The notes under the pieces are model-generated. The model saw only the letters and a program-made list of their open reading frames with translations, was not told the DNA's origin and searched no databases. Below are positions 1-4,846 of a DNA stretch of 7,513 nucleotides, piece by piece (within the stretch, counting starts at the first letter, position 1; each line of letters starts with the position of its first letter). This stretch comes from Syntrophomonadaceae bacterium. Its GTDB lineage: Bacteria; Bacillota; Syntrophomonadia; Syntrophomonadales; Syntrophomonadaceae. Location: assembly GCA_031265005.1 (NCBI GenBank), contig JAISDD010000068.1, forward strand, positions 1 to 7,513, in the 5' to 3' direction. The position numbers and the translations under genes were made by a program.

Positions 1-765
1 TGCGGGCAGGATGCCGGAAAACCGCGAAAAAGCCTTGCCGGATACCGGTTCATCCCCTTTGTCGGTCACGCGAAACAGGCGGTATTCAAAATCAATGGCG
101 TCAAACACGATATCCTCGCCGGAATCAAAATCGGCCGTGTTCACCAACATAATGTGCGGTCTGTCATAGGAATAAAATTCTCCGTCGGGTATTTCGCCGT
201 AAGGCCCGGGAAACACCAAGCCGATCGGGCCGTTCAGCATACTCATCGGAAGACCCGTTTCACTCGGCGAGGTCCAAGCCTCATCGACGGCTCGCCTGAC
301 CAACACGTTGCGTTCTGCGGCACCCCATTTTACCGAGTATCCAAAAGGCTCGACGGCATAGCTCACGGGAATATACGTTCTTCCGGCGATAATCGTTGCC
401 GAAGTGTCGATCTCGTACAATTCACCGTTCAGCCAAGCCTTGCCGTCTATTTCAAACCTGAGCGCCGTATCGTTCAACGTAACGTTTACGATTCTGCCTG
501 CCGCGTCGTATTCCACGATTGCCCCCAGTGTCTCGAGCGTTTTTCTGACCGGCGCCTGCACGCGGCTGTTCCCGTCAATAAAAGGCGCGCCGAAACCATC
601 CGCCTCGGAATACGGAACGTCGATGCCGTCTATGCTGATGGAAACATCCCGGGCCGCGAACACAGGCGTCGAAAACACAACGGCCATGGAAACAACAACC
701 GCCGCAACCGGGAAAATGCAAATCAAAAGCCGTTTCGTTCGCGCAAAAAACTTAAATGCTACCAT
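1..765 (-). CDS. Exported protein with copper-amine-oxidase-like N-terminal (stalk) domain, C-terminus off window
   Basis: This is the first 255 residues of a longer protein; no stop is reached before position 1. Residues 1-37 are a signal peptide: basic start (KFFARTKR), long hydrophobic core, and a VFA cleavage site before ARD. Residues about 41-157 fit the copper amine oxidase N-terminal-like stalk family (PF07833). Marks are the opening VSISIDG, the half-repeat RVQAPVRKTLETLGAIVEYD, then GRTYVPVSYAVEPFGYSVKW and a closing NVLVRR strand. In Firmicutes this domain usually anchors or spaces cell-surface proteins and has no catalysis of its own. From about residue 175 the sequence (PGPYGEIPDG, then acidic and aromatic strands) is a separate region I do not recognise. 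ATG 765 was chosen; ATG 777 is in frame and also possible. Earlier in-frame GTG codons lie too close to the promoter at 809-837. Domain call is firm; function unknown. Confidence 0.88.
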   Translation of the reverse strand, partial: MVAFKFFARTKRLLICIFPVAAVVVSMAVVFSTPVFAARDVSISIDGIDVPYSEADGFGAPFIDGNSRVQAPVRKTLETLGAIVEYDAAGRIVNVTLNDTALRFEIDGKAWLNGELYEIDTSATIIAGRTYIPVSYAVEPFGYSVKWGAAERNVLVRRAVDEAWTSPSETGLPMSMLNGPIGLVFPGPYGEIPDGEFYSYDRPHIMLVNTADFDSGEDIVFDAIDFEYRLFRVTDKGDEPVSGKAFSRFSGILPA

Positions 766-808
766 AGATACCACCATTCGTATGATCACTGCAATATCGA
801 TTAACACC

Positions 809-837
809 ACTCTATCGTAACTTGAAAACTTCGTCAA
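809..837 (-). promoter_or_regulatory. Sigma-A type promoter of the stalk-domain protein gene
   Basis: Read on the minus strand, TTGACG (832-837) and TAGAGT (809-814) are separated by exactly 17 bases, matching the housekeeping consensus at 5/6 and 4/6. It lies about 32-45 bases upstream of the ATG candidates at 777 and 765. This argues against the GTG codons further upstream as starts. Confidence 0.6.
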
Positions 838-899
838 CAGCTTTCTCAGTAAGCCTATAGTTTCTCTCTGAAGGCAAGCGCATTATTTTAAATAGAAAC

Positions 900-990
900 A
901 AATCCCCTATCATTGAAGCAATCAGCGGTTGCTCTTATTGTTCGCCATTAACCCTACCTATGCCAGACTTTGTGAGGATGCGTTTCAGGC
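900..990. repeat. Partial copy of the GNAT gene leader and 5' end (repeat copy 1)
   Basis: This stretch aligns with 4434-4532, the leader and first codons of the GNAT gene. Shared blocks include caatcRrcggtYgctcttattg and ggactttgtg-like sequence ending in cgtttcaRgc. Translated on the minus strand it still reads IRATADCFNDRGF against IRATVDCVSDMGF in the intact gene. An 8-base deficit relative to the intact copy removes the GTG start, so it cannot be expressed as in the original. The copy overlaps the last codons and stop of the anti-sigma gene. It is best read as recombination debris. Confidence 0.75.
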
Positions 991-1739
991 TGAATATCGC
1001 CTCCGTATTGCCCGGCGCTGTTCTCGCTGCCCGCGCCGCCGTGGTGTCTCTCCCCGTGAGCGTTTATAAGTTCGCGGATTTCGCCTATGCTGTGTTCCGC
1101 ACACTCCTCAAACGTGGCAGTTGGGGCAACCTCTTGCAGTTCCATTATGGCGAGATATTTTGCGGGAGTCAAGTGATGTCCGTGAGCGGCGTTCATCACT
1201 TCAACGTCCACAGGAAACAAGTCGGTTTCCGCGCTGATGTGGTGGTCTGAAAGCGACGAAGTTACGACGCCCGCAAGCGTATCAAGCAGGTTGGATTCGT
1301 AGTCTCTATCGCCGCCCACCTGCACAGTAACGGACACAATCCCGTTATCAGAAAGATAGCCCTCCGAAATGAACGCATTCATCAAAATTTGAACGGCATC
1401 CTTGTAAGTCTTGTTCTTTACATTGATGGTTTTGAGAATCTCCGAACCGTCGTCGTTATAGGCGGCGGTATCAATTACGAAGCCTAAACGGTTGACCGCG
1501 AAGCCAACGGACGGATTTACGTCAAAATCTATGTGTACTGTCGGTATGGAGTAAACCGAAAAGCCTCCAGCTACTAAGAACAAAATGAACGCAGCGCATA
1601 CAGCGGCGAGTTGGGGACGAAAACGTAAACCGCCGCGTTCGCGTTTGCTGATTTCCGCCCGCAAAAAATCGGCGGTCTTACGCTTCAGCGCATCATCAGC
1701 GCGTACTTTATCTAGCGCGTTACGCAGTTCATTTTCCAA
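954..1739 (-). CDS. RsgI-like membrane anti-sigma factor with His-rich outer tail
   Basis: Predicted 261-residue single-pass membrane protein that would hold the neighbouring ECF sigma factor inactive at the membrane. Residues 1-43 are a charged cytoplasmic segment expected to bind sigma, and 44-64 are the transmembrane helix (AAVCAAFILFLVAGG). Residues about 66-135 match the RsgI middle domain: DFDVNPSVGFAVNRLGFVID, then NDDGSEIL and a KDAVQIL helix. N75-P76 is where the Asn-Pro bond autocleaved in RsgI proteins would fall. The rest is rich in His (HH 166-167, HGHH 186-189, HH 232-233, HPH 254-256). The TTG at 1739 was chosen because GGGGGTGA sits 5 bases before it; GTG 1748 and TTG 1754 are in-frame alternatives. 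It overlaps the sigma gene by 11 bases, indicating translational coupling. The last 11 or so codons lie in repeat copy 1, so the C-terminus may be rearranged. Confidence 0.85.
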   Translation of the reverse strand: MENELRNALDKVRADDALKRKTADFLRAEISKRERGGLRFRPQLAAVCAAFILFLVAGGFSVYSIPTVHIDFDVNPSVGFAVNRLGFVIDTAAYNDDGSEILKTINVKNKTYKDAVQILMNAFISEGYLSDNGIVSVTVQVGGDRDYESNLLDTLAGVVTSSLSDHHISAETDLFPVDVEVMNAAHGHHLTPAKYLAIMELQEVAPTATFEECAEHSIGEIRELINAHGERHHGGAGSENSAGQYGGDIQPETHPHKVWHR

Positions 1740-2214
1740 GCGTCTCACCCCCAAGCATTTCTTTCAGTCGTTTCCGCGCCCGGCTGAGCCAAGTGTATAT
1801 CGTGTTCTCATTTTTGCCGAGCGTTTTCGCGATTTCAATCGCCGAGTAGCCCTCATAATAGTGCAGATAAATCACATCGCGGTATTTTTCGGACAGTGTT
1901 AGAACGGCGCTCAACACCTCGGCTTCCTGTTCCTGCAAGTAAAAAGGTTCGGCTGTTAGTTCGTCAAACGAAGTTACTTTCTTGCGGAAGAAGTTCTTTA
2001 TCATGTCCTTGCAAGCGTTCACGGCAACGCGAATAAGCCACGCCTTTTCGTGAGCGTCGCTTTCAAACTGGAGGTCTCGGAGAAGGTATTTCATAAACAC
2101 CTCTTGGAACACATCCTCCGCGTCCGCGTAGTTTTTCAGGTGGATAAAGCAAATGCGGCGAACCGTGTCCGCGTATAGTTCAAGAGCACGGTTCGCCTCG
2201 GCTTCGCTCCGCAT
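1729..2214 (-). CDS. ECF-type RNA polymerase sigma factor
   Basis: 161-residue sigma-70 family protein of the extracytoplasmic function class, directing RNA polymerase to its own promoter set. Region 2 spans about residues 9-76: YADTVRRICFIHLKNYADAE, DVFQEVFMKYLL, then KAWLIRVAVNACKD. Region 4 spans about 97-152: LSEKYRDVIYLHYYEGYSAI, EIAKTLGKNENTIYTWLSRA, RKRLKEML, including the helix-turn-helix. Region 3 is absent, as is usual for ECF factors. The start at 2214 is supported by AGGGGGA 9 bases upstream; the open frame continues further upstream only into the preceding gene. The gene is 16 bases downstream of the Cys/His-rich protein gene and overlaps the anti-sigma gene, so the three are almost certainly one operon. 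RsgI proteins classically pair with SigI, which this is not. Confidence 0.92.
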   Translation of the reverse strand: MRSEAEANRALELYADTVRRICFIHLKNYADAEDVFQEVFMKYLLRDLQFESDAHEKAWLIRVAVNACKDMIKNFFRKKVTSFDELTAEPFYLQEQEAEVLSAVLTLSEKYRDVIYLHYYEGYSAIEIAKTLGKNENTIYTWLSRARKRLKEMLGGETLGK

Positions 2215-2230
2215 AGGCAATTTCCCCCTT

Positions 2231-2548
2231 TTAGTGGTGGCCTCCGCTCTTGTGACAGCCGTAGCCACCATTGTTCGTATGCGGCAGGCACTCCACGCCG
2301 TTATGCGTGTGGTTACCGTTTTTCGTGCAATTCTTGACGGTGCAGATTTGATGATAGTCGTGCCCATCGCCTATGTAATGCCCACCGCAGAGAACGCCGT
2401 CGTGATAGTGGCTGCCGGCGATGTTGCAGTTCTCGACCGCGCATAGGGCGGTCTGGCTTACCGCGCCGCCGCCGTGGGCGAACGCCGTCAGTGGCAGAGC
2501 TGCAAGCAGCGCGAGCGAAAGCGCGATTCCCGATACGATTTTCTTCAT
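2231..2548 (-). CDS. Secreted Cys/His-rich, probable metal-binding small protein
   Basis: 105-residue protein with a clear signal peptide (MKKIVSGIALSLALLAALPL then TAFA), cleaved after A24. The mature 81 residues hold 7 Cys and about 15 His. They contain two units of exactly the same spacing, C-x4-C-x5-H-x-H-x4-C-x2-H: C36, C41, H47, H49, C54, H57, and C69, C74, H80, H82, C87, H90. A linker with GDGHDYH joins them, and the tail ends in CHKSGGHH. This ligand density suggests zinc, copper or another soft metal bound outside the membrane; no enzymatic motif is seen. Small secreted proteins of this general look occur in Clostridia, but I know of no assigned function. It is the first gene of the sigma/anti-sigma operon and has an excellent ribosome binding site (AAGGAGG, 8 bases before ATG). 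It may be a metal buffer, the ligand sensed by the anti-sigma factor, or a target of the sigma factor. Confidence 0.85.
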   Translation of the reverse strand: MKKIVSGIALSLALLAALPLTAFAHGGGAVSQTALCAVENCNIAGSHYHDGVLCGGHYIGDGHDYHQICTVKNCTKNGNHTHNGVECLPHTNNGGYGCHKSGGHH

Positions 2549-2583
2549 AGTGATTCCCTCCTTAATCGTGATTTGGGGTTTCT

Positions 2584-2609
2584 AATACGAATACGATTGA
2601 AGAATACGA
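2584..2609. repeat. Three close copies of ATACGA in the operon promoter
   Basis: On the + strand ATACGA occurs at 2585-2590, 2591-2596 and 2604-2609; the first two are in direct tandem. The repeats cover the spacer and -10 part of the putative ECF promoter. A related sequence in the opposite sense (ATTCGTATTTATTCG) lies at about 2673-2687. They may be binding sites for a regulator or just a compositional echo of the -10 element. Confidence 0.5.
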
Positions 2610-2620
2610 ATCCTTTCAAC
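2590..2620 (-). promoter_or_regulatory. Putative ECF-type promoter of the Cys/His protein-sigma-anti-sigma operon
   Basis: On the minus strand GTTGAAAGG (2612-2620) is followed after 16 bases by CGTATT (2590-2595). This resembles ECF promoters, which have a GAA-containing -35 box and a CGT-type -10 box at this spacing. It lies about 42 bases upstream of the ATG at 2548. Autoregulation by the operon's own sigma factor is inferred, as is usual for ECF systems. Confidence 0.5.
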
Positions 2621-2861
2621 GGCGAAAGAAAAATTTTATTTTTTCCAAACCGCCATAGGGATTTTACCCGCGATTCGTATTTATTCGCAATTCTCGAAAC
2701 CTATCGTCGTTAGGATTATCGCGTATTCCTCAGCGGCAAACTCTCTTTTCGGAGCAAACCCCCAAATACGGTATAAACCAACGCCGAACTTCGCCGTTCC
2801 TCGAAATTTCTTGGTGAAACTCATCGGGAGGATTCCCATTGACTTTACCACACACCGCATC

Positions 2862-2880
2862 TCAGGCGGCGAGGGGCTGC
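2862..2880. repeat. Short match to the GNAT-leader repeat (copy 3 fragment)
   Basis: tcaggcggcgaggggctgc matches 4527-4545 (tcaagcggcgagggactgc) at 17 of 19 positions, and a gacttt precedes both at a similar distance. It is the only visible link between the otherwise featureless part of the 2621-2883 gap and the repeats around the GNAT gene. Confidence 0.4.
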
Positions 2881-2883
2881 TGA

Positions 2884-3021
2884 TTGCCGGAGGAAGCCGT
2901 GAAGCAAATGGACGGAAAGGCGCTAAGCGCAGTACCTACAATTAAGAAGTATAGAAAATATAAGTGTTATCGTGTTGGAAGTATCCCTAAGGGACGACCA
3001 ATATATTATTATATCAAATAA
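2884..3021 (+). CDS. Doubtful small ORF, hypothetical 45-residue basic protein or gene remnant
   Basis: The only + strand frame in the 2549-3094 gap that reads like protein. From TTG 2884 (GAGGGG 7 bases before it) it gives LPEEAVKQMDGKALSAVPTI, then KKYRKYKCYRVGSIPKGRPI and YYYIK before TAA. GTG 2899, with GGAGG 5 bases before it, and ATG 2908 are alternative starts. The charge pattern (KKYRKYK) and the Tyr-rich end look more like real protein than random translation. I do not recognise a family. It may be the C-terminal remnant of a lost gene, since the same frame has a stop at 2881-2883 just before it. The stop codon lies inside the palindrome at 3007-3034. Confidence 0.3.
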   Translation: MPEEAVKQMDGKALSAVPTIKKYRKYKCYRVGSIPKGRPIYYYIK

Positions 3022-3034
3022 TTTTGATATAATA
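3007..3034. repeat. Perfect AT-rich palindrome, 12-base arms
   Basis: TATTATATCAAA and TTTGATATAATA are exact reverse complements separated by a 4-base TAAT loop. The right arm contains TATAAT. It could be an operator or a weak terminator-like hairpin for the small + strand ORF, whose stop it contains. There is no adjacent T-run. Confidence 0.6.
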
Positions 3035-3041
3035 TTCGCAG

Positions 3042-3099
3042 AGTAATAGCGCCTGAGGGCAGATTACAAGGTAATGTCTGCTCTTTCTTAGGCGCTACT
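3042..3099. repeat. Long imperfect inverted repeat at the 3' end of the flavoprotein gene
   Basis: The left arm 3042-3067 and right arm 3071-3099 are near reverse complements (AGCGCCTRAG...GCAGA...ATTAC with a 3-base loop), with a few bulges. The right arm contains the stop codon of the gene ending at 3095. It is the probable transcription end of that gene in the minus direction, but no T-run follows. A small non-autonomous mobile element or an RNA 3'-end stabiliser would look similar. Confidence 0.55.
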
Positions 3100-3517
3100 C
3101 AACCATAAAATCTTCGGAATGGAAATCCGAATAGTAGCGGCCTGATTGCGCCGTGAATTTCAAAACGCAATAATCAGGGTCGGTAACTCCTTTGGAGTAG
3201 TATATGCTATCACCTTCCCGCCAAATCATTTCTTTGCTTGCCGCGTCCTCCAGAACTTCCATCGTGCCTTTCAGCATAGCGCCGCGAAAAAAACGCTTAT
3301 CGAAGAAATAGATACAAGCGTTTGGATTGGCGCGGTATTGCGCCGCCCGCATGGACGAAGTATTGGTTGTGAACCAGAAAAATTTAATCCCTTCGCGCTT
3401 TCTGGGGGGCAGCATGGCTTTTGTGTTTGGAAATCCATCGCCATCAACGGAACTAATCAAAGAAACGCTCTGCCTGTCGATCATATTCCCAATCGTCTGA
3501 ACCGCGTCACGCATCAT
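3095..3517 (-). CDS. Pyridoxamine 5'-phosphate oxidase family (split-barrel flavin-binding) protein
   Basis: 140-residue protein of the FMN-binding split-barrel family, general stress protein 26/PNPOx-like branch. These proteins bind FMN, F420 or haem and act on small redox substrates; the substrate here cannot be read. Recognisable order: an N-terminal helix (RDAVQTIGNMIDRQSVSLIS), the first barrel strands (SSVDGDGFPNTKAMLPP), then IKFFWFTTNTSSMRAAQYRA with the typical NPNACIYFFDKRFFRGAMLK segment and GTMEVLED. It ends with YCVLKFTAQSGRYY. The start at 3517 is set by GGAGGTGA 5 bases before a tandem ATGATG. Its own promoter lies at 3540-3568 beneath a palindrome, and the HxlR regulator gene is directly upstream, so HxlR control is likely. 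Function is probably detoxification or redox stress. Confidence 0.85.
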   Translation of the reverse strand: MMRDAVQTIGNMIDRQSVSLISSVDGDGFPNTKAMLPPRKREGIKFFWFTTNTSSMRAAQYRANPNACIYFFDKRFFRGAMLKGTMEVLEDAASKEMIWREGDSIYYSKGVTDPDYCVLKFTAQSGRYYSDFHSEDFMVE

Positions 3518-3539
3518 AGAAATCACCTCCATAAGCTAA

Positions 3540-3568
3540 ATTATATGGCGGTAAGGAACAATAGTAAA
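3540..3568 (-). promoter_or_regulatory. Sigma-A promoter of the flavoprotein gene
   Basis: On the minus strand TTTACT (3563-3568) and a perfect TATAAT (3540-3545) are 17 bases apart. The start codon is 22 bases beyond the -10 box. The -35 box is 1 base from the palindrome at 3570-3589. Confidence 0.65.
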
Positions 3569-3569
3569 T

Positions 3570-3589
3570 TACCCACTTTTTTGTGGGTA
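3570..3589. promoter_or_regulatory. Palindrome abutting the -35 box, candidate HxlR operator
   Basis: TACCCAC and GTGGGTA are perfect 7-base arms around TTTTTT. The site fills the space between the HxlR stop codon (3594) and the flavoprotein -35 box. A dimeric winged-helix repressor such as HxlR would recognise a two-fold site like this. It could alternatively form a short hairpin ending the HxlR transcript, but only a weak T-rich stretch follows on the minus strand. Confidence 0.5.
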
Positions 3590-3593
3590 TAGA

Positions 3594-3953
3594 TTATTCA
3601 ATGAGCCCATTCGCTTTGAGAATATCGTCCATGCCGTTCTCTTTCATAAGGTCAATCCCTACGCTCTGCATGATAGTAACAGCTTCCAAAATTTTCTTGC
3701 CGCGCTCGGTAAGGCTATATTCCACTTTCAGAGGATAGCCTTCAAATGTGTGCTTTGCCACCATGCCAAAATCTGTCAATTCTTTTAAGTGTTCAAGCAG
3801 CATCTTTTGAGTGATTCCGATAATATCTTTTTCAAGCCGCGCTAAAGACATCGCGCCTTTTCCTAGTTGCCACAATATGATTGGTTTCCATTTGCCTTTT
3901 GTAATATCATGCGTCAATTCCAAAGGGCAAGTATATTTATCGCGTATTTTCAA
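3594..3953 (-). CDS. HxlR-family winged-helix transcriptional regulator
   Basis: 119-residue DNA-binding protein matching HxlR (PF01638) along nearly its whole length. Seen in order: YTCPLELTHDITKGKWKPII, LWQLGKGAMSLARLEKDIIG and ITQKMLLEHLKELTDFGMVA (recognition region), then the wing HTFEGYPLKVEYSLTERGKK. Cys9 sits where the redox-sensing Cys of YodB/HypR-type members lies, and no second Cys is present. TTG 3953 is preferred because AGGTGA lies 5 bases before it; TTG 3968 would place the ribosome binding site inside the gene. It lies 27 bases downstream of the GNAT gene and upstream of the flavoprotein gene. A role as repressor of that gene, relieved by electrophiles or oxidation, is inferred from family and position. 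A fragment of a second copy lies at 6130-6151. Confidence 0.9.
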   Translation of the reverse strand: MKIRDKYTCPLELTHDITKGKWKPIILWQLGKGAMSLARLEKDIIGITQKMLLEHLKELTDFGMVAKHTFEGYPLKVEYSLTERGKKILEAVTIMQSVGIDLMKENGMDDILKANGLIE

Positions 3954-3980
3954 TGTGTTCACCTGCAATTCTGCTAATGC

Positions 3981-4487
3981 TTAAACAAACGAAGAATACC
4001 GGACTTCAACCAGCGGCTTGCCTATTTCAAGAATTTGTTGAGCGCCATCAAGCGTAAAGCCATGCTTTTCATAGAATTTCCGCGCCCGTATATTATCCTG
4101 CAATACCCAAATGACAATCCTCTTAAAGCCGAGTTCTTTCAATCTATCTAAACAAAATTCTACTGCTTTATGCGTAGCCAAAGTTCCCCAAAAGTCGGGG
4201 TGAAAATATATTGAGTATATTTCGCCTTCTGTTTCGTCCATGTTTTCCTCATAATTTTTATACAATGACCCTATTCCAGCCGGAATATCATCGACTTTGA
4301 AAAGATAGTATTCTTCTGGATTTGTGGTAATGACTTTTTGAAAAATGGCGGCTCGTTTCTCCGGCAGGAAATCATCAACGACGTTATCAGGGATAATACC
4401 GCGATATGCGGCTTGCCATGATTTGGAATGGATAAATCCCATGTCACTGACGCAATCAACGGTCGCTCTTATTGCCTGAAATTTCAC
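3981..4487 (-). CDS. GNAT-family N-acetyltransferase with altered acetyl-CoA loop
   Basis: 168-residue GNAT-fold protein, which would transfer an acetyl group from acetyl-CoA to an unknown amine. Visible parts: the N-terminal strand and helix FQAIRATVDCVSDMGFIHSK with SWQAAYRGIIPDNVVDDFLP, the central strand EIYSIYFHPDFWG, helix VEFCLDRLKELG, then RIVIWVLQDNIRARKFYEKH and GF, the usual motif B region. The acetyl-CoA loop is odd: where close relatives typically have WG-x-G-x-G/A, this has W100-G-T-L-A-T105, lacking the second and third glycines. The protein may bind cofactor poorly. The start is GTG 4487 with GGGAGG 7 bases before it. It probably shares a transcript with the 59-residue protein upstream and HxlR downstream. 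Pieces of a related copy lie at 900-990 and 6180-6340. Confidence 0.88.
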   Translation of the reverse strand: MKFQAIRATVDCVSDMGFIHSKSWQAAYRGIIPDNVVDDFLPEKRAAIFQKVITTNPEEYYLFKVDDIPAGIGSLYKNYEENMDETEGEIYSIYFHPDFWGTLATHKAVEFCLDRLKELGFKRIVIWVLQDNIRARKFYEKHGFTLDGAQQILEIGKPLVEVRYSSFV

Positions 4488-4532
4488 CCTTAACCCTCCC
4501 TATGCTGGACTTTGTGCGGATACGTTTCAAGC
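4434..4532. repeat. GNAT leader and 5' end, intact-locus copy of the repeat (copy 2)
   Basis: Parent-like counterpart of 900-990. It covers the first codons of the GNAT gene, its GTG start and GGGAGG ribosome binding site, and about 45 bases of leader. It extends towards gcggcgagggactgc, which recurs at 2862-2880. Confidence 0.75.
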
Positions 4533-4553
4533 GGCGAGGGACTGCCGCGTGAC

Positions 4554-4733
4554 TTAATCTTGCTTTTCTATAACAATATATGCCTGTCCAACAGGACTGG
4601 TTCCCATAGCGCAAGCTGAAATATGTTTTACTGTCCAACCTTTTTCCAGATAATCATTTACCGTTTCCAAGCCATCATCAGCTTTTGCCCCAAGCATTTT
4701 TACAGTGCTGACAATCCATAACACTTTCTCCAT
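4554..4733 (-). CDS. Hypothetical 59-residue protein
   Basis: Small soluble protein starting MEKVLWIVSTVKMLGAKADD, followed by GLETVNDYLEKGWTVKHISA, CAMGTSPVGQAYIVIEKQD. The pattern beta strand, helix (LETVNDYLEKGW), strand (VKHISA), strand (QAYIVIEK) resembles small DUF1737/DUF4177-like proteins in which a V/LNxxLxxGW motif precedes a strand. I cannot assign it to a family with certainty. ATG 4733 is preferred because GAGGGAG lies about 10 bases upstream; ATG 4754 is in frame. It is 66 bases upstream of the GNAT gene and probably co-transcribed. The same frame stays open upstream to beyond 4846 without a start codon, which may be chance. Confidence 0.6.
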   Translation of the reverse strand: MEKVLWIVSTVKMLGAKADDGLETVNDYLEKGWTVKHISACAMGTSPVGQAYIVIEKQD

Positions 4734-4846
4734 TGTTTCTACACTCCCTCTCATCAAATCATAAATAATCCCCCGTTGCTCATCGCCCGGCCATTTCCGC
4801 GAGGTGCGCGGCAGCTTCTCTGTGAAGTATTTGTTTCGCTGTTGCC

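Noticed and set aside
154..820. Two long + strand open frames opposite the stalk-domain gene.
   Set aside because: They are shadows of the minus strand gene, which has a signal peptide, a recognisable domain and a promoter; the + frames show no family features.
2215..2367. Possible longer N-terminus of the sigma factor starting near 2367.
   Set aside because: The extra 51 codons overlap the Cys/His protein gene and have no sigma similarity; a good ribosome binding site lies before 2214.
4758..4846. Open frame upstream of the 59-residue protein, suggesting a longer protein.
   Set aside because: It has no start codon before it enters the DUF1697 gene and no recognisable sequence; about 50 open codons can occur by chance.
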